Position numbers and translations under genes: made by a program. The notes beneath the pieces are model-generated. The model saw only the letters and a list, made by a program, of their open reading frames with translations. It did no database searches and had not been told where the DNA came from. 64,000 bases of DNA from Roseateles amylovorans (GTDB taxonomy: Bacteria > Pseudomonadota > Gammaproteobacteria > Burkholderiales > Burkholderiaceae_C). Of this stretch, positions 47,533-57,675 are shown piece after piece. Location of the stretch: assembly GCF_025398155.2 (NCBI RefSeq), contig NZ_CP104562.2:4216001-4280000 (forward strand), given 5' to 3'. The number at the start of each line of letters is the position of its first letter. Position 1 is the stretch's first letter.

Positions 47533-50500
47533 TCAGTCCGCGATACCGGGCGTCGGCGTGATGGATGCCACACCGCCGAGTTCAGCGCCCGACGCGCTGC
47601 CGTGCCCGCTGCGGTCAACGCCCTTGCCCGCTGGGGACGGGTCCGTCGCGCCGAAGGTCTTGCGGCCCCGCACCAGGTAGGAATAGATCACCGGCACCAC
47701 CACCAGGGTGAGCAGGGTCGAGGTGATCACGCCACCGATGATCGCCCGGCCCATTGGCGCCTGGATTTCACCGCCTTCGTTCAGCGCAATCGCCATCGGC
47801 AGCATGCCGAACACCATCGCCGCGGTGGTCATGATGATCGGCCGCATCCGGATCAGGCCGGCCTGCAGCAGCGCGTCGGGGATCGACAGGCCCTGGTCCT
47901 TGCGGGCATGGTTGGCGAAGTCCACCAACAGGATCGCGTTCTTGGTGACCAGGCCCATCAGCATCACCAGGCCGATCATCGAGAAGACGTTCAACGTGGT
48001 CTTCCACAGCAGCAGGGCCAACATGACCCCGATGAGCGCCAGGGGCAGCGAGGCCATGATCGCGATCGGCTGGACGAAGCTGCCGAACTGGCTGGCCAGC
48101 ACGATGTAGATGAAGATCAGCGCCAGGCCCATCGCGATCAGCAGCCCGTTGAAGGCTTCCGCCTGCTGCTTGCCGTCACCATCGACCATGAAGCTGATGC
48201 CGGTCGGCAGCTGGGTTTCCTTGATCAGCTTCTGCACATCGGCGTTGACGTCGCCGCTGGGCCGACCCTGCACGCCGGCATACACCGCTTCGCGTCGCTG
48301 CAGGTTCTGGCGGCGGATCACCTCCGGATTGAAGACCGGCTCGATGGTGGCCACCTGGTCCAGCGAGATCGGCGTCCCGTCCCGGGCAAAGGCCACCGGC
48401 AGGCCGCGCATCTGCTCGATGTTCTGGCGCTGCGCCTTGGGCAGGCGCAGCAGCACCTCGACCTGATTGCCGTCCGGCGTGGTCCAGTAGGTGGCGACCT
48501 CGCCATTCACATAGGCCCGCAGCGACGCCGCCACCTGCGGCGCGTTCAGCCCCAGTTCCCGCACCGCCGACGGCTTGAGCTTGACCGCAAAGGCCGGCAG
48601 GCCGGGCTTGACGGTGGTGTCCACATCGACCGCGCCCTTGATCGTCTTCAGCTTCTCGGCGAAGTCCTTGGCCACCTGCGTCAGCACCTCGGGATCGCTG
48701 CCCAGGATGGTCACCCACACCGGCTTGTTGAAGCCCACGCTCACCTCCACGCCGGGGATGTGCGCGATCTCGGCGCGGATCGCGTCCTCCACCTGGGTCT
48801 GGGTGCGCTGGCGGGACTTGCGATCCACCAGCGAGATGTTGAGCGAGGCCTGGTTGCGGCCGGTCGACAAGCCCTCGCCGCTGCTGCCCACCACGGTGGA
48901 CACGGTCTTGATCTCCGGCATCTTCGACAGGATCTCCTCGACCTGGCGCACCTTCGCGTCGCCGCGGTCCAGGCTGGTGGCCACCGGCATGCGCAGCGTC
49001 AGTTGGGTGAAGCCCTGATCGGTCTGCGGCACGAATTCACTGCCGACCAGCGGCGCCAGCATCACCGCCACCACGAAGCTGGCCACACCGCCCAGCGTCA
49101 CCAGGCCGCGCGGCGTGATCGTCGCCAGACGCAGACGGCGGGGCGACTGCTTGAGCCGTTCACCCGCCGGCCCGAACGGGCGGCCATAGACCGGGATCGG
49201 GGGCACGAACAGCCGGTAGCGACGACCCGAGAACGCCCAGCGGATGGTGCGTTCATAGGCACGGTGCAGCAGGTCCATGCCGGCATCGGTGCCGCGGATC
49301 AGATGGCCGATCACCGGCACCTTCTTCAGATAGGTGCTGGGCGGGTCCGGCCAGATCGACGACATCATCGGATCGAGCGTGAAGCTGACGAACAGCGACA
49401 CCATCACCGCCACCGCCACGGTGATGCCGAAGGGATAGAAGAACTTGCCGATCACGCCGCCCATGAAGGCGACCGGCACGAACACCGCGCAGATCGCAAA
49501 GGTGGTGGCCATCACCGCCAGGCCGATCTCGTTGGTGCCGTCGGCCGCCGCGGTGTGATGGTCCTTGCCCATGCCGACGTGGCGCACGATGTTCTCCCGC
49601 ACCACGATCGCATCGTCGATCAACAGGCCGATGCACAGGCTCAGCGCCATCATCGTCATGAAGTTCAGGGTGAAGCCGAAGGCATAGACCGCAATGAAGC
49701 TGGAGATCACCGAGATCGGCAGCGTCAGGCCGGTGATGATGGTGGAGCGCCAGCTGTGCAGGAACAGGAAGACGATGGCCACGGTCAGCAACGCGCCTTC
49801 GATCAGGGTGTGGCGCAGGCCGTCCAGCGAGTGCTTCACGAAGTCGCTGTTGGCATAGATCAGCCGCAGCTCCATGTCCTTGGGCAGGGTCTTGCGCAGC
49901 TCGTCCATGGCGGATTGGATCGCCTCGCCGGTGGCGACGATGTTGGCATCCTGCTGCTTGAAGATGTTGAAGCTGACCGCCGGCTGGCCGTTGATGCGGG
50001 CGACCGAGTCCAGCTCGCGCTCTCGTTCGGTGAGGGTGCCCAGATCGCCCAGCATCAGCGGCATGTCGCCGCGCCGGCCGACCACCACATTGACGAACTG
50101 CTTGGGATCCTTGACCTTGCCCTCCACCCGCAGCATGGCGTCCGAATACGCATCCGACAGCACGCCCACCGGCTGGTCGCTGTTGGCCTCGTTCAAGGCC
50201 GCAGCGATCTGCGCCGGGGTGATGTTGTAGGCCCGCAGGCGCTGCGGATCCAGGTCGATGCGCACTTCCCGCAGTGCCAGTCCGCCGATGTCCACCTTGG
50301 CCACGCCCTCCACCCGGGACAGCCGCTTGGAGACGACCAGATCGGCCATCATCGAAATCTCGCGGGCGGTGCGGGTGGGGCTCAGCAGCGCGGCCACGAC
50401 GACCGGCTGGGCGTTGTCGCCCTGGAAGCGCGAGACCATGGCCGGCTTCACATCCTTCGGGAAGTTGGCCTGGACCAGCGCAATGCGGTCGCGGATTTCC

Positions 50501-50817
50501 TGCATGCCGCGGTTCATGTCGGCATTCAGGCTGAATTCGACACTGGTCTGCACCCGGCCCTCAAAGCTGCGCGACTGGATCTTCTCCACGCCGGCCACGG
50601 TGTTGAGCGCCTCCTCCAGCGGCTTGGCCACTTCGCGCTCGACCGCCTCGGGCGAGGCGCCGGGATAGCGCACATCGATCCATGCGCCGGGCAGCGTGAT
50701 GTCGGGCATCTGCTCGACGCCCAGCTTGGAATAGGAGAACAGGCCCAGCACACACAGGGCCACCATCACCATGGTGGCGAACACGGGGTTCTGGATCGAG
50801 ACGCGGGTCATCCACAT
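47533..50817 (-). CDS. RND efflux transporter permease (AcrB/MexB superfamily)
   Basis: A 1094-residue inner-membrane pump. It starts MWMTRVSIQNPVFATMVMVALCVLGLFSYSKLGVEQMPDI after a good GAAGGGGG site. The intramembrane proton-relay Asp pair lies near residue 400 in GLLIDDAIVVRENI. Two large periplasmic loops and twelve helices are as in HAE1-type pumps. The C-terminus ends with GAIIGGVITSTLLTLVVVPVIYSY and a short Pro/Gly tail. It is downstream of the membrane-fusion gene; no TolC-like channel gene is nearby. Substrates unknown. Confidence 0.94.
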   Translation of the reverse strand: MWMTRVSIQNPVFATMVMVALCVLGLFSYSKLGVEQMPDITLPGAWIDVRYPGASPEAVEREVAKPLEEALNTVAGVEKIQSRSFEGRVQTSVEFSLNADMNRGMQEIRDRIALVQANFPKDVKPAMVSRFQGDNAQPVVVAALLSPTRTAREISMMADLVVSKRLSRVEGVAKVDIGGLALREVRIDLDPQRLRAYNITPAQIAAALNEANSDQPVGVLSDAYSDAMLRVEGKVKDPKQFVNVVVGRRGDMPLMLGDLGTLTERERELDSVARINGQPAVSFNIFKQQDANIVATGEAIQSAMDELRKTLPKDMELRLIYANSDFVKHSLDGLRHTLIEGALLTVAIVFLFLHSWRSTIITGLTLPISVISSFIAVYAFGFTLNFMTMMALSLCIGLLIDDAIVVRENIVRHVGMGKDHHTAAADGTNEIGLAVMATTFAICAVFVPVAFMGGVIGKFFYPFGITVAVAVMVSLFVSFTLDPMMSSIWPDPPSTYLKKVPVIGHLIRGTDAGMDLLHRAYERTIRWAFSGRRYRLFVPPIPVYGRPFGPAGERLKQSPRRLRLATITPRGLVTLGGVASFVVAVMLAPLVGSEFVPQTDQGFTQLTLRMPVATSLDRGDAKVRQVEEILSKMPEIKTVSTVVGSSGEGLSTGRNQASLNISLVDRKSRQRTQTQVEDAIRAEIAHIPGVEVSVGFNKPVWVTILGSDPEVLTQVAKDFAEKLKTIKGAVDVDTTVKPGLPAFAVKLKPSAVRELGLNAPQVAASLRAYVNGEVATYWTTPDGNQVEVLLRLPKAQRQNIEQMRGLPVAFARDGTPISLDQVATIEPVFNPEVIRRQNLQRREAVYAGVQGRPSGDVNADVQKLIKETQLPTGISFMVDGDGKQQAEAFNGLLIAMGLALIFIYIVLASQFGSFVQPIAIMASLPLALIGVMLALLLWKTTLNVFSMIGLVMLMGLVTKNAILLVDFANHARKDQGLSIPDALLQAGLIRMRPIIMTTAAMVFGMLPMAIALNEGGEIQAPMGRAIIGGVITSTLLTLVVVPVIYSYLVRGRKTFGATDPSPAGKGVDRSGHGSASGAELGGVASITPTPGIAD

Positions 50818-51060
50818 GGTGGCCCCCTTCTTGTAGTCGTGAGGTCGTCGAAGGACCGTGGCCGTCGCCCTCTGCGGCGGCCACCGATCCGTGGGTCCGG
50901 ACACCGGCGCGAGCAACGTCGTCCGCGCATGGCGCTGTCCGGAGAACCGCTGCTGCGCTTGACGCAGGTGTCAGCGGGGCGAGCGGCCGATGGCACCCCT
51001 CGCGGAAATCAGCCGACAGAGGACGGTCGTCGGTCGTCGGTCGGCGTGCTGATCGCCGGT

Positions 51061-52221
51061 CTACTGCGCCGTGCCGCTGGCCACCGCACTGGCCACCGTC
51101 GCCTTGCCGGGCAGGATGGCGGCCTTGTCGCCCTCTTTGAGGTTGTCGAACCGGGCCCCCAGCACCTGCGTCTGCGGCGTCAGGCCGGCGACGATCTCCA
51201 CCCGCCTTTCCCGCGGATCGCGACGGCCGGTGGTGACGATGCGACGCAGCAAGGCGCCGTTGTCGATCACCCAGACATGCTCCTGGCCGGAGATGCTGCC
51301 CAGCGCGGTCGCCGGCACCGTCAGGCGCTGCTTGTCGTCCGGCAGTTCCACCCGGGCGACGGCGTACTGACCGGCGCGGAAGCGTTCGCCGGGGTTGTCC
51401 AGGGCCAGCGTCACGCCGATCGATCGGGTGCCGGGCTCGGCCGCCGGCGCGATGCGGGCGATGCGCGCGGTCACCGGCTCGTCAAAGCCCTCCACCCGGA
51501 CCAGCACGCTCATGCCGGGCTTGAGCCGTCCCACCTCATGAGTGCCGACCTGACCGGCCAGTTCCAGCCGGGACAGGTCGACGATGGTCAGCACCTGCTG
51601 CTCGGCCGCCACCTTCTCACCCGGCAGCGCATGACGCTTGGACACGATGCCGCTGATCGGCGTGACCAACCCGGCCTGACGCAGCAGCACTTCGCTGGTG
51701 CCGAGCTGCGCCTGGGCCGACAGCATCTGGCCGCGGGCCGATTCGAGCGCCGCGCGTGAGTTGTCCAGCGCAGTCGGTGCGATGAAGTTCTGCGAAGCCA
51801 GGCCTTGGTTGGCCTTGAACTGGCGCTCGGATTGCTCGTACATGGCCCGCGCCGATTCCAGCCCGGCGTTGCGCTCGGCCACCCGGTGGCGCAGTTCTTC
51901 AAGATCGAGCTGGCCCAGCGTCTCGCCGGCGCGTACGCGGCTGCCTTCGGCCACCGCCAAATGCACCAGGCTGCCGCTGGCCTTGGCCCGCACGATCACC
52001 GTGTTGGGGGCCACCAGTGGGCCGGAGAACTCGATCAGCGCCGGCATGCTGGCCGGCGTGGGCTTGACCACCTCGCTGGCCTGGAACTGCAGTGCGGGCT
52101 TCTCCGGCGCCTTCTTCACGGCCGGCGCCTCGGCCTTGCTCGTGGCGAAGACCGCCGCACCGCCGGCCAGCACGACCAGCGCGGCGGCAGCGAGGCCACC
52201 GATCAACCATTTTTTCCGCAT
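51061..52221 (-). CDS. RND efflux membrane-fusion (periplasmic adaptor) subunit
   Basis: A 386-residue adaptor. An N-terminal helix (WLIGGLAAAALVVLAGGAAVF) anchors it. The lipoyl-like half-motifs (VIVRAKASGSLVHLAVAEGSRVRAGE and GLVTPISGIVSKRHALPGEKVAA) flank a helical hairpin (about 105-165), followed by the beta-barrel domain. It links the inner-membrane pump 243 bp downstream to an outer-membrane channel encoded elsewhere. ATG 52221 is used; ATG 52233 gives four more residues. Confidence 0.92.
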   Translation of the reverse strand: MRKKWLIGGLAAAALVVLAGGAAVFATSKAEAPAVKKAPEKPALQFQASEVVKPTPASMPALIEFSGPLVAPNTVIVRAKASGSLVHLAVAEGSRVRAGETLGQLDLEELRHRVAERNAGLESARAMYEQSERQFKANQGLASQNFIAPTALDNSRAALESARGQMLSAQAQLGTSEVLLRQAGLVTPISGIVSKRHALPGEKVAAEQQVLTIVDLSRLELAGQVGTHEVGRLKPGMSVLVRVEGFDEPVTARIARIAPAAEPGTRSIGVTLALDNPGERFRAGQYAVARVELPDDKQRLTVPATALGSISGQEHVWVIDNGALLRRIVTTGRRDPRERRVEIVAGLTPQTQVLGARFDNLKEGDKAAILPGKATVASAVASGTAQ

Positions 52222-52500
52222 GTGCTCCCCCATCCGTTTAAGAAGACCCTGTGTACAAAGGTCTCTGAATGCGGCGGAGTGTAGGAAGCCGGTTCACACG
52301 CCGCGCCCGAACTGCGACGAATTGCAGTTTGCGCGTCATGGCTTGCATTTCACAGCGACCAAATCTGGCGACATGGCGACGAACGGCCGATCCGCCGGAC
52401 AGGCTGCCGTCCATGGGCCTGCTTCGCCCGATGACGATGTCCGACAAATTCCTCCCGGTGCGACCGCGGTTCAGCGCGATTCGGGGCGCGTGATTCGTCG

Positions 52501-52551
52501 CGGTGGGTCGGGTGCCTCGCGGTGGGTCGGGTGCCTCGCGGTGGGTCGGGT
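52501..52551. repeat. 19-bp tandem repeat, about 2.7 copies
   Basis: Unit cggtgggtcgggtgcctcg, in the 508-bp divergent space between the adaptor gene and the DeoR regulator. Apart from this repeat and the expected promoters, nothing else was recognised there. Confidence 0.85.
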
Positions 52552-52729
52552 TTCCTCCTGGTCAGTCTGCTTCGTCTTGGGTGGCCTGATTCGGCGTGGT
52601 TTATCGCAGTCCGTGCTGATGCAACTCATCAAACGGGCATAAACAAGATTGATCGTGCATGACCATGCAGATGCAGGCAGAATCGACTCGTTTTGCCTCC
52701 AGCAACTTACCTGGCTCAGGACCGCACCC

Positions 52730-53506
52730 ATGACCGCTGAACTGCCCATGACTCGCCGCGACGCCATTGCCGATCGCCTCGCTCAAGGCCAGCCGGTCGC
52801 GGCCGTGGCGCTGGCGGCGGAATTCGGTGTTTCGGAAGATGCGATCCGCCGAGACCTGCGGGCCCTGGCGGCGGACGGCCTGTGCCGGCGTGTTTACGGC
52901 GGTGCGCTGCCGCTCACACCCGGACACCTGCCGATGAGCGCCCGCATGAAGCAGGGTCAGGCCCAGAAGACCGCGCTGGCCGCCGCAGCGGCGGCCACGG
53001 TGCAGCGCGGCGAGCTGCTGTTCCTGGACTGCGGCAGCACCAACCTTGCGCTGGCCCATGCGCTGCCGGAAGACATGGGCCTGACCGTGGCGACCAATGC
53101 GGTTGACATCGCCGCCGCCGTGCTGCGCCGCGCGGACATCCAGCTCATCATGCTGGGCGGCTTGGTGGACCCGGTGGTGGGCGGCTGCGTGGATGCGGCG
53201 GCGGTGCAGCAGTTGGCGCCCCTGCGGATCGATCGCTGCTTCGTCGGCGTCTGTGCCCTGTCGCCGGAGGGCGAGCTGAGTACGCCGAACTACGCCGATG
53301 CGGTGTTCAAGCGCTCGCTGATCGCGGCCAGCCGCATCAGCGTCGGCCTGATCACGACCGACAAGATCGGCACCGGCGCGCCCTTTCGGGTGGCCGCAGC
53401 GACGGATCTGGCGCAGGCCATCGTCGAGCATGACGCACCGGCGCATGCCATCCAGGCACTGACCCAGGGCGGCGCCCTGGTCTCCAAGGCGCCCGCGCCG
53501 GCCTGA
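52730..53506 (+). CDS. DeoR-family transcriptional regulator
   Basis: A 258-residue regulator. N-terminal HTH with VAALAAEFGVSEDAIRRDLRALAADGLCRRVYGGA-like sequence (residues about 20-60, the family signature), and a C-terminal sugar-phosphate sensor (LFLDCGSTNLALAHAL, TNAVDIAAAVL, IMLGGLVDPVVGGCV, DRCFVGVCALSPEGELSTPN). DeoR repressors respond to phosphorylated sugars. ATG 52730 has an AGGA site at 8 bp. It is followed at 108 bp by an MFS transporter on the same strand, its likely target. Confidence 0.92.
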   Translation: MTAELPMTRRDAIADRLAQGQPVAAVALAAEFGVSEDAIRRDLRALAADGLCRRVYGGALPLTPGHLPMSARMKQGQAQKTALAAAAAATVQRGELLFLDCGSTNLALAHALPEDMGLTVATNAVDIAAAVLRRADIQLIMLGGLVDPVVGGCVDAAAVQQLAPLRIDRCFVGVCALSPEGELSTPNYADAVFKRSLIAASRISVGLITTDKIGTGAPFRVAAATDLAQAIVEHDAPAHAIQALTQGGALVSKAPAPA

Positions 53507-53614
53507 GTCGTCGTCCGATGGCGGATGCCCCCTGGGTGGACCAGGCAAAGGCAGCCCCCCGGCGACCCGATCTCCCGGCTCGCCCTCCCCTCCTGATTTC
53601 TTGAGCGCCCTCTG

Positions 53615-54775
53615 ATGCCCATGAGCTCCTCTCACCTTCCCATCGCGCTTCGATCCGAAGACCGGCTGGCCGTGCGCCTGGCCTTTCTTGTCGCCGGCTT
53701 CGGCCTGGCGGGCTGGGCGCCGCTGGTGCCCTTCGCCAAGCAGCGGCTGGGCGTGGACGACGGCACCCTGGGCCTGCTGCTGCTGTGCCTGGGAATCGGG
53801 TCGGTGATCGCGATGTCATTGGCCGGCGCCTTGAGCGCGCGGTTCGGCACCAAGGTCGTCACCCTGGTCAGCGGCTTCGTGTTTGCGCTGACGCTGCCCG
53901 TGCTGACCGTGGCCGACACCCCCGGCTCACTGGGCGCGGCGCTGTTCGTGTTCGGCGCGGCACTGGGGTCGCTGGAAGTGGCGATGAACGTCGCCGCCTC
54001 GGACCTGGAACGCGCCAGCGGCCGACCGTTGATGTCCGGCTTTCATGCGCTGTTCAGCGTCGGGGGTTTCGGCGGCGTGGCCTTCATGACGGTGATGATG
54101 TCGCTGCATGTCACCCCGGCCATCTGCGCCGTGCTGGCCGCCACGCTGATGGTGCTGGCGCTGGGCGTGGCCTGGCCCTTGCTGCCGCGCTCTAGCGCCG
54201 CGCAAGGCGGACCGCTGTTCGCCTGGCCTCGCGGCATCGTGCTGTTGCTGGCAATGCTGGCCTCGATCACCTTCCTGGCCGAAGGCGCACTGCTGGACTG
54301 GAGCGCGCTGCTGGTCACTGAGTCCGGCTGGCTGCCGGCGGCCCAGGGCGGGCTGGGCTATCTGCTGTTCGCGATCGCCATGACCCTCGGCCGCCTGGGC
54401 GGCGATGCAGTGACCGCGCGCCTGGGCGATCACGCCACCTTGCTGTGGGGCGGCGTGCTGGCCGTGCTGGGTTTTGCCTTGCTGCTGCTGGTGCATCTGC
54501 CGGCTGTGGCGCTGGGCGGCTTCGTGCTGATCGGACTGGGCGCTTCCAACCTGGTGCCGGTGCTGTTCCGCCGGGCGGGTGCGCAAGGGGTGATGCCCAC
54601 GTCATTGGCCGTCGCGGCGGTGACCACGGCGGGCTATGCCGGTATTTTGGTCGGCCCCGGATTGATCGGACTGGTGGCGGAGCAGGTCGGACTGCCCACT
54701 GCATTCTGGATGCTGGCCGGCCTGCTGTGCATCGTGCCCATCTGTGCACGCTGGGTGGCGCCGAAACGGCCTTGA
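53615..54775 (+). CDS. Major facilitator transporter (YbjJ/FucP-like)
   Basis: A 386-residue, twelve-helix transporter. The segment LEVAMNVAASDLERASGRPLMSGFHALFSVGGFGG (about 110-145) is diagnostic of the YbjJ-type MFS subgroup. The substrate is unknown; linkage with a DeoR regulator suggests a sugar or sugar derivative. ATG 53615 or 53621. Confidence 0.88.
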   Translation: MPMSSSHLPIALRSEDRLAVRLAFLVAGFGLAGWAPLVPFAKQRLGVDDGTLGLLLLCLGIGSVIAMSLAGALSARFGTKVVTLVSGFVFALTLPVLTVADTPGSLGAALFVFGAALGSLEVAMNVAASDLERASGRPLMSGFHALFSVGGFGGVAFMTVMMSLHVTPAICAVLAATLMVLALGVAWPLLPRSSAAQGGPLFAWPRGIVLLLAMLASITFLAEGALLDWSALLVTESGWLPAAQGGLGYLLFAIAMTLGRLGGDAVTARLGDHATLLWGGVLAVLGFALLLLVHLPAVALGGFVLIGLGASNLVPVLFRRAGAQGVMPTSLAVAAVTTAGYAGILVGPGLIGLVAEQVGLPTAFWMLAGLLCIVPICARWVAPKRP

Positions 54776-54887
54776 GGGTTCGCAGCGACCGCAGCCTCGC
54801 GCCGGCCGAGCGACTGGATCGAAGCAACGATCCGAATGCTCCGATTGATCCGGTCGTGAAGATTGAGCCGTGTGTACCCGGTGTGCC

Positions 54888-54960
54888 GGTTGCTCCGGTT
54901 GCTCCGGTTGCTCCGGTTGCTCCGGTTGCTCCGGTTGCTCCGGTTGCTCCGGTTGCTCCG
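54888..54960. repeat. 9-bp tandem repeat (ggttgctcc), eight exact copies
   Basis: Eight uninterrupted copies in the 292-bp space between two convergent MFS genes. It reads open as Pro-Val-Ala in one frame but has no start or gene context. The longest perfect array in the window. Confidence 0.95.
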
Positions 54961-55067
54961 ATGGTCACCTGAGCGGGTGATCGCCGTGCAACTGATCGCT
55001 GCGACGACGGAGTGGCTGAGCGAACGAGCGGAGCATCCGTGGGCCCAACCCGTGGGCCCAACCGCCC

Positions 55068-56261
55068 TCAGGTGACGGGCACCGCCGCCGGGGGCGTCAG
55101 CGGATCCCGTCGAGCACCCCGCCAATGGCAGAACGCGCCCAGCAAGGCAAAGACGGCGGCCGCCCAGAAGCAGGCCTGATAGCCTCGCCCCGCCGCAAGC
55201 CAGGCGCCGGCCAGGCTGCCGAGCACGCCGGAGACGCCGTAACCCAGCACCGCATACAGCGCCTGGCCACGCCCCTGCAGGCGACCCGGGAAGTAACGGC
55301 CGATCAGCCCGATGCAGGCGGTGTGCTGGGCCGCGAAAGTCACCGCATGCAGGCACTGCAGCAGCACCATGGCGATGACGCTGTGACCGAGCGCCGCCGT
55401 CCCGGCGAAGCGCACTGACGCCAGCACGGCCGCCAACATCAGCCAGTGATGCAGATGGTGGTGCAGCAGCCAACGCCCCTGCAGCGCGAACCAGGTGATT
55501 TCCGCCGCCACCGACACCGCCCACAGCGCGCCCACCTGTCCTCGGCTGTAGCCCAGCTGATCCAGGTAGAGGCTGTAGAAGGCATACACCGCGGTATGAC
55601 CCAGCACGGTGAAGAACATGCCGAGGAAGAACCAGCCCACCTCGGGCCGGCGCAAGGTATCGGCCATGGACGCCGAGGGTCCATGGGCATGCTGGACGGG
55701 CGGCCGACGCGGCAAACGCCAGGCCGCGAACACCAGCGTCGACAGGCCGATCACGATCGTCAGCGGGAAGACCGACAGCCCGGCCCATTCGAACCACCAG
55801 CCGCCGCCGACCACCGTCGCCAGGAAGCCGACCGAGCCCCACAGCCGCACCCGGCCGTAGCGCTTAGGATCCATCCCGCCGCTGGCCGCCAGTTCCGCCG
55901 TGATCAGCGATTCATTCAACGGCGTCACGCAGGCGTTGAAGAAGTACATCAGGAAGACCGCCGCCGTCAGCCCCATCACCGTTGGCGGCAGCAGCAGTCC
56001 CCAGGAGCAGAGCCAGCAGGCCAGCGCGGCGGCGCGGATCAACTCCACCCGACGGCCGCTGCGGTCGGCCACCATGCCCCACAGGTACGGGGCGAACAGC
56101 CGCGTCCAGCTCTGCATCGACACCAACAGGCCGATGCTCACCACCGGCACGCCCAGCGATTGGTACCACAGCGGCACGAACGGATTGAACAACCCGATGC
56201 TGCCGTAATAGGCGCAACCCAACAGCGCGCTGGCGCGCAGCACGCGGGCGCTGTCGGCCAT
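55068..56261 (-). CDS. MFS transporter, phenyl-propionate permease (HcaT-like) family
   Basis: A 397-residue, twelve-helix protein. LLGCAYYGSIGLFNPFVPLWYQSLG at the start, PLNESLITAEL and YGRVRLWGSVGFLATVVGGGWWFEW are typical of the PPP/HcaT MFS family. It starts 4 bp after the aroC stop on the same strand, an apparent operon. The substrate is unknown; possibly an aromatic acid. Confidence 0.88.
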   Translation of the reverse strand: MADSARVLRASALLGCAYYGSIGLFNPFVPLWYQSLGVPVVSIGLLVSMQSWTRLFAPYLWGMVADRSGRRVELIRAAALACWLCSWGLLLPPTVMGLTAAVFLMYFFNACVTPLNESLITAELAASGGMDPKRYGRVRLWGSVGFLATVVGGGWWFEWAGLSVFPLTIVIGLSTLVFAAWRLPRRPPVQHAHGPSASMADTLRRPEVGWFFLGMFFTVLGHTAVYAFYSLYLDQLGYSRGQVGALWAVSVAAEITWFALQGRWLLHHHLHHWLMLAAVLASVRFAGTAALGHSVIAMVLLQCLHAVTFAAQHTACIGLIGRYFPGRLQGRGQALYAVLGYGVSGVLGSLAGAWLAAGRGYQACFWAAAVFALLGAFCHWRGARRDPLTPPAAVPVT

Positions 56262-56265
56262 GGTG

Positions 56266-57477
56266 TCAGTCCGGGCGGTGGGCGGCGTCGGCGTGCGAGG
56301 CCAACCTGGCGGCGGCCGCGGCGTCTGACGCGGCCGCCGTGTCGGTGCCGGCGCTCAGGCTGCGCACCGGCGCTTCGCTGGGGCGTTGCGCGGCGATCGC
56401 AGCGATGGGCAACTCGACATCGGCGCATTGAGCGCGGTCCAGCAGCACGTGGTCCATGACGACCAGGGCGAGCATCGCTTCGGCGATCGGCGTGGCGCGG
56501 ATGCCGACGCAGGGATCGTGGCGGCCGAAGGTCTCGACCGTGGTGGGCTCGCCCGCGCGATTGATCGACGCCTTGGGGCTGCGGATCGAGCTGGTCGGCT
56601 TGATGGCGATGGACACCCGCAGATCCTGGCCGCTGGAAATCCCGCCCAGCACGCCGCCAGCGTTGTTGCTGGCGAAGCCGTCGGGCGTCAGTTCGTCACC
56701 GTGCTGGCTGCCGCGCTGGCGCACGCTCTCGAAGCCCGCACCGATCTCCACGCCCTTGACCGCATTGATGCCCATCATCGCGTAGGCGATGTCGGCATCG
56801 AGCTTGTCGAACAGGGGCTGGCCCAGGCCGGCCGGCATGCCCGAGGCTTCCACCATCAGCCGCGCGCCGACGGAATCACCGTCCTTGCGCAGCGCATCCA
56901 TGTAGTCCTCAAGGGCCTGGATCTGGCTGACATTGGCGGCAAAGAACGGGTTTTGTCCGACATGCTCCCAGCCCTCGAAGGCCAAGTCGATCTCGCCGAG
57001 CGCGGTCATGCAGCCGCGGAACTGCACACCGAGTTCCTGCTTCAGCCATTTGCGGGCCACCGCACCGGCAGCCACCATGGGCGCGGTCAGGCGGGCCGAC
57101 GAACGGCCGCCGCCGCGCGGATCGCGCAGGCCGTACTTGCGCCAGTAGGTGTAGTCGGCGTGGCCGGGGCGGAAGGTGTCGAGGATGTTCCCGTAATCCT
57201 TGCTGCGCTGATCGACGTTGCGGATCAGCAGGCAGATCGGCGTGCCGGTGGTCAGGCCTTCATAGACGCCGGACAGGATCTCCACCTGGTCCGGCTCCTG
57301 GCGCTGAGTCACATGGCGGGAGGTGCCGGGGCGGCGGCGGTCCAGCTCGGGCTGGATGTCCTCGACCGACAGCGCCAGCCCGGGCGGGCAGCCATCGATG
57401 ACGCAGCCGATGGCCGGTCCATGGCTCTCGCCGAAGTTGGTGACGCGAAACAAGCTGCCGAAAGTGCTGCCGGACAT
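56266..57477 (-). CDS. aroC: Chorismate synthase
   Basis: A 403-residue enzyme that makes chorismate from 5-enolpyruvylshikimate-3-phosphate with reduced FMN. It begins GSLFRVTNFGESHGPAIGCVIDGCPPGL; the motifs RPGHADYTYWRKYG and RDPRGGGRSSARLTAP (FMN/phosphate sites) and the late GRHDPCVGIRATPIAEAMLALV are intact. The C-terminal 45 residues (Ala/Ser-rich) exceed the usual length. ATG 57477. Confidence 0.97.
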   Translation of the reverse strand: MSGSTFGSLFRVTNFGESHGPAIGCVIDGCPPGLALSVEDIQPELDRRRPGTSRHVTQRQEPDQVEILSGVYEGLTTGTPICLLIRNVDQRSKDYGNILDTFRPGHADYTYWRKYGLRDPRGGGRSSARLTAPMVAAGAVARKWLKQELGVQFRGCMTALGEIDLAFEGWEHVGQNPFFAANVSQIQALEDYMDALRKDGDSVGARLMVEASGMPAGLGQPLFDKLDADIAYAMMGINAVKGVEIGAGFESVRQRGSQHGDELTPDGFASNNAGGVLGGISSGQDLRVSIAIKPTSSIRSPKASINRAGEPTTVETFGRHDPCVGIRATPIAEAMLALVVMDHVLLDRAQCADVELPIAAIAAQRPSEAPVRSLSAGTDTAAASDAAAAARLASHADAAHRPD

Positions 57478-57675
57478 CTGGAGAACCTGCCGAGGCGATG
57501 GGAACGGAAGCCGTCGATTCTACGAGCGCACCGTGTGCACGAAGCGCCCATGCGAAGCGGCCCCGCAGGGCCGCTGGTGCGTCATCCATGGTAGCTGGGC
57601 AACTCTGCCTTCGCGAAGCGGTGCAAAGGGCATCAGCGGCGCGGCTTCGGGGGCATCGCCCCGGCGGGCAGGTCG

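Noticed and set aside
47602..51759. 1385-codon open frame on the plus strand
   Set aside because: It is antisense to the RND permease and adaptor. His/Gln/Arg-rich composition is typical of antisense shadows in GC-rich genes.
54863..54972. Pro-Val-Ala repeat protein encoded by the 9-bp array
   Set aside because: No start codon with ribosome site and no flanking domain; it is an intergenic repeat.
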